A stretch of DNA of 64,000 nucleotides from CAUZFZ01 sp963579025 (GTDB lineage Bacteria > Planctomycetota > Planctomycetia > Planctomycetales > Planctomycetaceae): assembly GCA_963579025.1 (NCBI GenBank), contig CAUZFZ010000005.1:1-64000 (forward strand), given 5' to 3'. Every line of letters begins with the position of its first letter. The stretch's first letter is position 1. Under the pieces are notes generated by a model. That model had not been told where the DNA came from and did no database searches. It saw only the letters and a program-made list of their open reading frames with translations. Below are positions 54,503 through 61,193 of the stretch, piece after piece. Both the position numbers and the translations under genes were made by a program.

Positions 54503-55861
54503 TTAGAGTGTCTTGAGAAACTCCAGCACGGCATGCCTTTGCCGTTCGCTTAGCGGTTTGGGGAACAAATGGCCCCGTGCCGACTTCCCCGAACGTCTGG
54601 TGTCGAAGTGCTGACGTCGACCGTACGGCGTGTCGATGGAAGACGGCACGTCATCGAACGTCTGGATTTCGAGACCGACGCGGCTTTGGTCGTAACCGTT
54701 TTCTGAGCGTTTCCAGACGATCGGGCGCTCATCCGGGTGCAGAACATGCCAGAGCGTCGGCACGGAACCATTGTGAAAATACGGGGCCGACGCCCAGATT
54801 CCGTCCAGCGGTGGGGCGACATAACCGACCGGATCAACTTCGACCTCGTCCTGGCCATAGTTGCTCATCCAGCCGTCACGCAGCCACTCGCGGTGCTCAC
54901 GCGTCAGTGCGTTCAGCCGAACAGGATCGGTCCCGACCTCGTCCAGTGGCACTGTGGTCTGCTCGTATACTCCATCGGGCCCGTATGTTCCGTGGCAGCT
55001 CGAACAATGCGACTCAAAGACGATGCGACCCTCGTTCGCGACAGCGCGATCGATGTCGAAAGGGTAGGGGGGAGGCTGGACTGATTCGATCCACGCGAGA
55101 ATTGCCCGGTAATCGTCTTCCCAACTGGTCAGCGTGTCCGCTTCGTTTTCCGGAAGCAGTACGAACTGCATGAGCACGCGATGGTTTTTCGGCGCGAAGC
55201 CATCCGCATACAGGCTGCGTTTTTTCTTCACGTTCCAGAATGGCGGAGCGTCCATGTCGTGGTCGACGCGTCGTGCTGTCGGTTTTGCCGGCACGACCAG
55301 CATGTCGAGATCACGGCGCTGCCCCAGTAAAACACCGAACATGACGGAATTGGTCGTCCCGTGCGTTGTGCCGAGCGGAATCTTGAGTGACGCCAGATCA
55401 AGATGGGCCGGCCGTTCAAATAGCCGCAGCTTTGTCAGTCGGACGTCCTCGACCAGCGATTGCAGCGCGAAATGCGAATTCGGAAGGCCCGGAATGACAC
55501 GTCCAGCCACTTTGCCCGCGTGGCATGCCAGACAGCTCATCACCCAACCGCCCTTTCCGTCGTCCAGATAACCGAGTGCCGGACCTTTGCCACCACCCTC
55601 CGGCGGCTCCATCAGGCCATAGCGAGAGAAGACCATCTTTCGGCGTTCCGCCGGCGACGCTTTTTTCGCGAGATCGCGCTCCCGCACCGGCCAGACTTTC
55701 CAGATTTCGTCAATCACCTGCTGACTGAAATCCGGTGGCAGGTACGCTTTTGTGCGCAGCAACTGCCAGCCGACCGAGGCAAGGTCTTCGCCGCTGCTCT
55801 CCGGCGGAAATCCGAAACCGGACACGCATCCGGCAAGAATCAGGAGCTGGATCACTTTCAT
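54503..55861 (-). CDS. Dihaem cytochrome c lipoprotein (cytochrome c peroxidase/RoxA-like)
   Basis: 452 residues. The N-terminus QLLILAGC fits a lipobox (LAGC), so the mature protein probably begins at Cys12 as a lipoprotein. Two haem sites: CLACH (110-114) and CSSCH near 300. The C-terminal GYVAAPLDGIWASAPYFHNG followed by SVPTLWHVL is the signature of dihaem peroxidase/RoxA-type proteins. The upstream gene's stop overlaps this ATG (ATGA), so the two are coupled. Function: periplasmic electron transfer or peroxide/oxygen chemistry. Confidence 0.85.
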   Translation of the reverse strand: MKVIQLLILAGCVSGFGFPPESSGEDLASVGWQLLRTKAYLPPDFSQQVIDEIWKVWPVRERDLAKKASPAERRKMVFSRYGLMEPPEGGGKGPALGYLDDGKGGWVMSCLACHAGKVAGRVIPGLPNSHFALQSLVEDVRLTKLRLFERPAHLDLASLKIPLGTTHGTTNSVMFGVLLGQRRDLDMLVVPAKPTARRVDHDMDAPPFWNVKKKRSLYADGFAPKNHRVLMQFVLLPENEADTLTSWEDDYRAILAWIESVQPPPYPFDIDRAVANEGRIVFESHCSSCHGTYGPDGVYEQTTVPLDEVGTDPVRLNALTREHREWLRDGWMSNYGQDEVEVDPVGYVAPPLDGIWASAPYFHNGSVPTLWHVLHPDERPIVWKRSENGYDQSRVGLEIQTFDDVPSSIDTPYGRRQHFDTRRSGKSARGHLFPKPLSERQRHAVLEFLKTL

Positions 55862-56808
55862 GAGTTGGGAGCATCTCTCAGATTTGCGGATGAGTCGTTT
55901 TCCGGTGCTGACAGGTTCTGTGCTGCGTCGATGGCGCGATTCAATTCCCTCAGTTGGTCAGAGGTCAAATCAACGGTGACGTGCGACTCGGATCGCCGTC
56001 GCTTCCCATCGAATTCGAATTCCACTCGCGGCAGCCTGTTGGTGCAATCGCATGTTCGCATCCAGACCGTCACACCCGCGTCAATTTCAGTCAAGTCTGT
56101 TGCGGCGGCAATCTTCCTGACAACGTCCGGCAACTGGCCTGTAAACCGTTGTTCGCGAACCAGACGCATCCAGTTCTGGCAAACGTCGCAGAACTGAGTC
56201 GTCGCCGCGTGCCCGGCAACCCGTCCGGCTGCCACTCCAGCCAGGCCCAGTTCAATGCACCAGATGAACCAGGCCATGACCGAGCCGGCATGAATAGCCG
56301 ACGATCGGTGTGTCAGATAACCCGTAAAACGCGTTCGCCTCTTAACTTCCTCCCTGTAGCGGCTTTCACCATCTCTGGAGAATTCGGCGAACAACTGCTT
56401 TGCCATTGCGGGGTCATCAGTCGACTGTTGTGCGGCCGACAGATAGGCCAACTTCGGCGGAGCCTTAAAGGTGTCCTTCACATGCACGACATGGGCTCGC
56501 CACCACAAAACGGTCGTCAGCCCGAAGGCCACGATCCCCACGAGTGTACCCGCAGCGTACGCTCGCCGCGGGTAATGAAATCGCAGGGACACGGTGGATA
56601 TCCCGGCCAGCCAGCCGACCAGCAGGCCAATGGCGACTGCCGTCACGCCCAGCAGTCGCAGCCGTGCGGGAAGGACACTGGACAGCAGGCTGGCGATGGC
56701 AGCCAACACGCATGCGCTTGCGAGCCACCGCAGAAGACGCACTCGTCCAAGTGCCGACGGTTCTCGTGCTTCCACGTCTGGTGCATGTGCTGCGTCACGT
56801 CGCGGCAT
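55858..56808 (-). CDS. Membrane protein of unknown function with CxxC and CDC motifs
   Basis: About 316 residues from ATG 56808; an ATG at 56859 is possible. Four hydrophobic segments: LLRWLASACVLAAIASLLSS, LLGVTAVAIGLLVGWLAGIS, AYAAGTLVGIVAFGLTTVLW and VMAWFIWCIELGLAGVAAG. The C-terminal soluble part contains FCDVCQNWM and RTCDCTN, possibly metal- or disulfide-forming. Its stop overlaps the start of the dihaem lipoprotein, so the two are translationally coupled. No family recognised. Confidence 0.65.
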   Translation of the reverse strand: MPRRDAAHAPDVEAREPSALGRVRLLRWLASACVLAAIASLLSSVLPARLRLLGVTAVAIGLLVGWLAGISTVSLRFHYPRRAYAAGTLVGIVAFGLTTVLWWRAHVVHVKDTFKAPPKLAYLSAAQQSTDDPAMAKQLFAEFSRDGESRYREEVKRRTRFTGYLTHRSSAIHAGSVMAWFIWCIELGLAGVAAGRVAGHAATTQFCDVCQNWMRLVREQRFTGQLPDVVRKIAAATDLTEIDAGVTVWMRTCDCTNRLPRVEFEFDGKRRRSESHVTVDLTSDQLRELNRAIDAAQNLSAPENDSSANLRDAPNS

Positions 56809-56889
56809 CGGTATTCCTGGTGGGACAATCCGTGCTGATCGAGAACCGTCCTGCCGCAAGCCGAACGGCAGGCCAAGGCGTGTGGCAGA

Positions 56890-57007
56890 TGAGAATTTAC
56901 CGCCCCTGAGTTTATCTCAGCGGTTCTCGCGTTTCTGCACTACGCAATCGGTAGTGCAAAGACGCGAGAACCCCCGACGTAAAGTCGGGGGCGTTGGTAA
57001 ATTCTCA
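56890..57007. repeat. MITE-like element with perfect 12 bp terminal inverted repeats
   Basis: Ends TGAGAATTTACC (56890-56901) and GGTAAATTCTCA (56996-57007). Inside are a hairpin with 21 bp arms (56922-56942 and 56952-56972, GGTTCTCGCGTTTCTGCACTA and its complement with one mismatch) and a second hairpin CCCCCGAC/GTCGGGGG (56971-56978 and 56984-56991). Total 118 bp, no coding capacity. Confidence 0.8.
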
Positions 57008-57038
57008 ACCGCCGCACGCCTTATGTCCTTGGCGCGGG

Positions 57039-57105
57039 GCCAACGAATCACGCGAATGGCACGAATTCAATACAGACATTCGCAGCATTCGTCACATTCG
57101 TTGGC
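57039..57105. repeat. Palindrome with 27 bp arms
   Basis: GCCAACGAATCACGCGAATG... (57039-57065) and its near complement ending ACATTCGTTGGC (57079-57105), 13 bp loop, several mismatches. It lies next to the preceding element, so nearly all of the 310 bp between the two minus-strand genes is repeat DNA. Confidence 0.7.
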
Positions 57106-57120
57106 CTTTGTCGTGGAGGC

Positions 57121-58866
57121 TCAATTGAGTAACGGACTTTGGGGCACGACCGCCGAATCCCGGTCCGGTCGGTCCAATGCATCGCTGGCATTGTTCAGCG
57201 AGTACGCACGAAACAGCAGCAACGCTCCCGTGTAAATTATCGTGTTCCACACCAGAGAAACGAGGAAGTAGTCCTCCAGCGGATCGTCGTCGACGAACGC
57301 GGCGACGCTCATTGCGGCGAAGAATGCCGGTGAGAGCAGCGGGAAGATTCCAGCAAAAATTGCCTCGTCGTTGCCAAAACCCCATGAGTTACTGGACACC
57401 ATGCACATCGTGCAGAAAACCATGGGACCAAAGCACCACACGACCAGTCCCACAACGCTGTAAACGGTCGCCCGTGCCGCCGTCTTTGTTCGCAGGCTGA
57501 TCGCCACAGAAAACCACGCGATCATCGGCAGGTAAACAGCGGGAGTGACGATCGCCGACAGAAACGCCGCCGGGACCGGTTGTGCCCGATAGGAATGCTG
57601 CGTGGCCCCGATCGAATTCATCAACGCGAGCAGCAGGAAGAGCAGCAGCAGGAATCCGGTGACTGGCCGCGTCCCGGCCATTTTCTGACGCACGATGTCT
57701 TGCGACGACAACGGGGTCGTCAACAGAACGTCCAGTGTCTGGCGAGCGCGTTCGGTTCCAAACAGACCGGACGCCTTTCCACAGATGACCAGTGGGGCAA
57801 TGACCCACAGGAAGCCATGACAGAACGCGGCGTATTCGTCCAGGTCACGCCCCGATGACGCGTAAACGCCGCCGAGAATCAGGGTGATCGCAATGAAGAC
57901 GTACAGGATCGCGAGATACGTTTTGCGGCCCGACATTCCCTGGCGTCGCTCGACCCAGGTGATCGGATTCTGATCAGGCAAATCTCTTGCTGCTGTCGTG
58001 GACCGTACTTTGCGGATGACCCGGTCAATGAAGGCACGCGTTCGTTGCGGACTGGTGGACTTTCCGGCGAAAGCCCGCCAGGGCAGAAAGACTCGCGCCA
58101 CCGACAGGCAGACCAGTCCGGCAATGAGCTGGGGCAGATTGCGCAGGAAGCACGAGAAGAAGTTCTTGTTGACGTCTTCGTAGAAAACAAACGGGCCCAT
58201 GAACAGGAACAGGTCTTCTTCGTCCAGGAACGGCAGTCGATCGAGACGCCAGCCGATCACCTCGTGAGAGATCAGCGACAGAATAAGCGGACCGAGAATG
58301 ATGATCACGCCGGCCGCGATCGTGCCGAAGAAAGCCGACGTTGAGGTGTGTGCGTAGGCCGACATCATGATCGCGATGCAGGCGAGAAAGAATGTGGTGC
58401 ACATCAGGCACAGCACGCCGTTGGCCAGCATCGGTGTCGAGACACCGCCGTAAGAGTACGCCACCGACATGAGTGGCAGCGCCGCCAGCAGGAACAACCC
58501 GATTGGCACGAGCCGACTGAGAAGTTTCTCGAACAATATCGTCCACGGTCCGAGCCGGGTCAGCAGCAGCAGTTGCAGGCTGTCCCGCTCCTTTTCGGAC
58601 GTAATCAGTCCGAACGTGGCCAGCGGAGTGATCACGTAGACGCCAAAAAACTGCAGACCCATCAGCAGATTGAACAGGTTGCGGCCGGAGCCCAGCATGG
58701 CCCGAACGTTGCTGGTGTCCCAGAACGCAGACGCGTTGAGCAGGAAGAACAGAAACAGCAGGCCAAGGTACAGCGAGCGAACGACCCACGTGCGTGACCG
58801 CGCTGACTGTTCAATCAGCTCCTTAGTCAGCAGCGGCAGACCCAACAGCATCAACAGCCGGCCCAT
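57121..58866 (-). CDS. ABC-2-type transporter permease
   Basis: 581 residues with about a dozen hydrophobic segments. The N-terminal part (LPLLTKELIEQSARSRTWVV, then TPLATFGLITSEKERDSLQL) has the ABC-2 permease motif in which a cytoplasmic loop, TSEKERDSLQLLLLT, contacts the ATPase. The second half repeats the pattern (GLFGTERARQTLDVLLTTPL), so the protein carries two permease units in one chain. No ATPase gene is adjacent, so its partner lies elsewhere. Substrate unknown. Confidence 0.88.
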   Translation of the reverse strand: MGRLLMLLGLPLLTKELIEQSARSRTWVVRSLYLGLLFLFFLLNASAFWDTSNVRAMLGSGRNLFNLLMGLQFFGVYVITPLATFGLITSEKERDSLQLLLLTRLGPWTILFEKLLSRLVPIGLFLLAALPLMSVAYSYGGVSTPMLANGVLCLMCTTFFLACIAIMMSAYAHTSTSAFFGTIAAGVIIILGPLILSLISHEVIGWRLDRLPFLDEEDLFLFMGPFVFYEDVNKNFFSCFLRNLPQLIAGLVCLSVARVFLPWRAFAGKSTSPQRTRAFIDRVIRKVRSTTAARDLPDQNPITWVERRQGMSGRKTYLAILYVFIAITLILGGVYASSGRDLDEYAAFCHGFLWVIAPLVICGKASGLFGTERARQTLDVLLTTPLSSQDIVRQKMAGTRPVTGFLLLLFLLLALMNSIGATQHSYRAQPVPAAFLSAIVTPAVYLPMIAWFSVAISLRTKTAARATVYSVVGLVVWCFGPMVFCTMCMVSSNSWGFGNDEAIFAGIFPLLSPAFFAAMSVAAFVDDDPLEDYFLVSLVWNTIIYTGALLLFRAYSLNNASDALDRPDRDSAVVPQSPLLN

Positions 58867-59092
58867 AAGGAGTGCGTCTCCAGTGCGTGATCGATTGGAC
58901 GATCGCGAAGTGTGGTCGCCGCCTGGACCAGTTCACAAGTGGAGAGTTCGCCGAATACCGACCTTTCGAGTCATCGCACGGCGCGCGGTCGAAAGAACTC
59001 CCATTTGGAAGACGACGGCTGCACACGACTCCGGCAGGTGACGCTGTGCGCGTGGAAGTTCGTGCTCGGTCGAGCGAACGACCGCGATACCG

Positions 59093-60904
59093 TCAGCGTC
59101 GATTTCTCTTGCGGTCCGTTTCTCTGAGATCGATCTTTCGCAGCCTGACAGATCCTGGAGTGATCTCGACGTACTCATCGCCTTCGATGTACTCGAGTGC
59201 CGATTCCAGCGACAGATCACGCGGCGGTTTCAGGATCATGTTGTCGTCCGACCCCGACGCTCGCATATTCGTCAGCTTTTTCTCTCTGATGGGGTTCACG
59301 ACCATGTCGTTATTGCGTGAGTTCTCGCCGACGATCATGCCTTCGTACACGTCACGACCTGGAGCGACAAACATGTCCGCCCGCTCCTGCAGCTTCCACA
59401 GTGCGTAGCCAACGGCCTTGCCAATCTCCTGCGACACCAGCACGCCGTTCACTCGATGAGGCACCTCGCCCTCGGTCGGCTTGTAGCTGTCAAAGCGGTG
59501 ATGAATGATCGCTTCGCCGCGAGTCGCATTCAGCAATCGTGTTCGCAGACCAATCAGACCCCGGGCCGGGATCGAGAATTCCAAGTGGGTCATGCCGGAG
59601 TCGCCCGCCTGCATTTCGGATACGTGCCCTTTGCGGGTACAGGCCAGCTCCATGACGGACCCGACGTCCTCGGCCGGCACGTCAACTTCCAGCAGCTCGA
59701 ACGGTTCGTGCCACTTTCCATCGACTTTCTTGCGGATCACTTCCGGTTTGCCGACACACAGTTCGTAACCCTCGCGGCGCATCGTTTCGATCAGGATCGA
59801 CAGGTGCAGCACACCACGGCCGGAGACTTTAAAACGGTCTTTCACTTCGGTCTCTTCGACGCGCAGAGCGACGTTGCATTCCAGCTCGCGCATCAATCGC
59901 TCGCGCAGGTGGCGGCTGGTCAGATACTTGCCGCCCTCGCGACCGGCCAACGGACCATCGTTAATCGTGAAGGTCATCGACAGCGTGGGCTCATCAACTT
60001 CGATACGCGGTAGCGCCGTGGGGTTGGCCGCATCAGCGATCGTGTCGCCAATCTCAGGTTCGGGCAGGCCGATCAGTGCGACCAGATCCCCAGCGATCGC
60101 CTCCTGAGCGTCGACCCGTCCCAGCTTGTCGAAGACCTGCAGGTTGTCGACGTTTGCCATGACGACGGAATCGTCCGCTTTCAGTATCGCGATCCGATCC
60201 CCGGGATGCAGTTTCCCACTCCGCAGGCGACCCACGGCGATGCGACCGACGTATTCAGACCACTCCAGAGTGGTGACCATCATCTGTAACGGATCATCAG
60301 GCCGGACCAGCGGGGCGGGCACCTTTTCGATGACCATGTCCAGTAACTGATGGATGTTATCGGTCTGCACTTCTGGATCGTCGGTGGCGTATCCTTCTCG
60401 CGCGCTGGCGAAGATGTAAGGGAAATCCAGAGCCTCATCGTCCGCTCCCAGTTCCACGAACAGATCGAACGTCTGATTGAGGACCTCATGTGGGCGGCAG
60501 TCCGGTCGGTCGATCTTGTTGACGACGACCACCGGCTTCAGCCCGGCTTCCAGTGCCTTACGGAGCACGTACCGCGTTTGCGGCCGAGGTCCTTCAAATG
60601 CGTCGACCAGAATCAGGACTCCGTCCGCCATCTGCAGCACGCGCTCGACCTCGCCGCCGAAATCCGCATGGCCCGGCGTGTCGATGATGTTGATCTTCAC
60701 GCCCTTCCACGTCAGGGCGATGTTCTTGGCCAGGATCGTAATCCCGCGTTCCCGCTCCAGGTCGTTGGAGTCCAGGATGCAGTCCTGAGTCAGTTCGTTG
60801 TCACGGAAGTGCCCGGTCTGACGGAGCATGCAGTCAACAAGGGTCGTTTTGCCGTGATCAACATGCGCAATGATGGCGATGTTGCGGAGATCGTCGCGTC
60901 GCAT
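59093..60904 (-). CDS. typA: GTP-binding ribosome-associated factor TypA/BipA
   Basis: About 603 residues from ATG 60904 (MRRDDLRNIAIIAHVDHGKTT); the frame is open to 61033, but that stretch contains a terminator hairpin and is not coding. GTPase motifs: G1 AHVDHGKTT, effector LERERGITI, G3 DTPGHADFGGEV, G4 NKIDRPD. The C-terminal TypA-specific region includes RKVDGKWHEPFELLEVDVPA and FVAPGRDVYEGMIVGENSR. Acts on the ribosome in assembly and stress response. Complete. Confidence 0.96.
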   Translation of the reverse strand: MRRDDLRNIAIIAHVDHGKTTLVDCMLRQTGHFRDNELTQDCILDSNDLERERGITILAKNIALTWKGVKINIIDTPGHADFGGEVERVLQMADGVLILVDAFEGPRPQTRYVLRKALEAGLKPVVVVNKIDRPDCRPHEVLNQTFDLFVELGADDEALDFPYIFASAREGYATDDPEVQTDNIHQLLDMVIEKVPAPLVRPDDPLQMMVTTLEWSEYVGRIAVGRLRSGKLHPGDRIAILKADDSVVMANVDNLQVFDKLGRVDAQEAIAGDLVALIGLPEPEIGDTIADAANPTALPRIEVDEPTLSMTFTINDGPLAGREGGKYLTSRHLRERLMRELECNVALRVEETEVKDRFKVSGRGVLHLSILIETMRREGYELCVGKPEVIRKKVDGKWHEPFELLEVDVPAEDVGSVMELACTRKGHVSEMQAGDSGMTHLEFSIPARGLIGLRTRLLNATRGEAIIHHRFDSYKPTEGEVPHRVNGVLVSQEIGKAVGYALWKLQERADMFVAPGRDVYEGMIVGENSRNNDMVVNPIREKKLTNMRASGSDDNMILKPPRDLSLESALEYIEGDEYVEITPGSVRLRKIDLRETDRKRNRR

Positions 60905-60971
60905 TGGAGTGAGGCCGAAGAAAGGAGGGGAGATGCGGAAGGGATAGTGAGAGGGGATATCGCGGGGAATG

Positions 60972-60997
60972 AAAAAACCCCGGCCAGTCAACCGGGG
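60972..60997 (-). terminator. Rho-independent terminator between the RTX gene and typA
   Basis: On the minus strand, CCCCGG (arm 60992-60997), an 8 nt loop TTGACTGG, CCGGGG (60978-60983) and TTTTTT (60972-60977). It lies about 200 nt beyond the end of the RTX gene and 68 nt before the typA start. It ends the RTX transcript, or serves as an attenuator in the typA leader. Confidence 0.72.
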
Positions 60998-61193
60998 CTC
61001 TCGGAGAGGCCGGTAGTGTACCCGTCCTGGCACAGCAGGGCAATTTCAACCGAGCCATCCCTGCGACTGGCGGAATTGTTCGCTCGCTGATTCTTCCAGT
61101 TTGTCACTTGCGGTCCTGTGAGAAACAACCTGAACGGTTCATAGGCAGGAATGTTCCTGTGCCCACCACCGTGTCTCCGTACCGTCTGCTTCA

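Noticed and set aside
60905..61033. N-terminal extension of TypA
   Set aside because: The segment includes a Rho-independent terminator hairpin, and TypA proteins begin close to MRRDDLRNIAIIAH.
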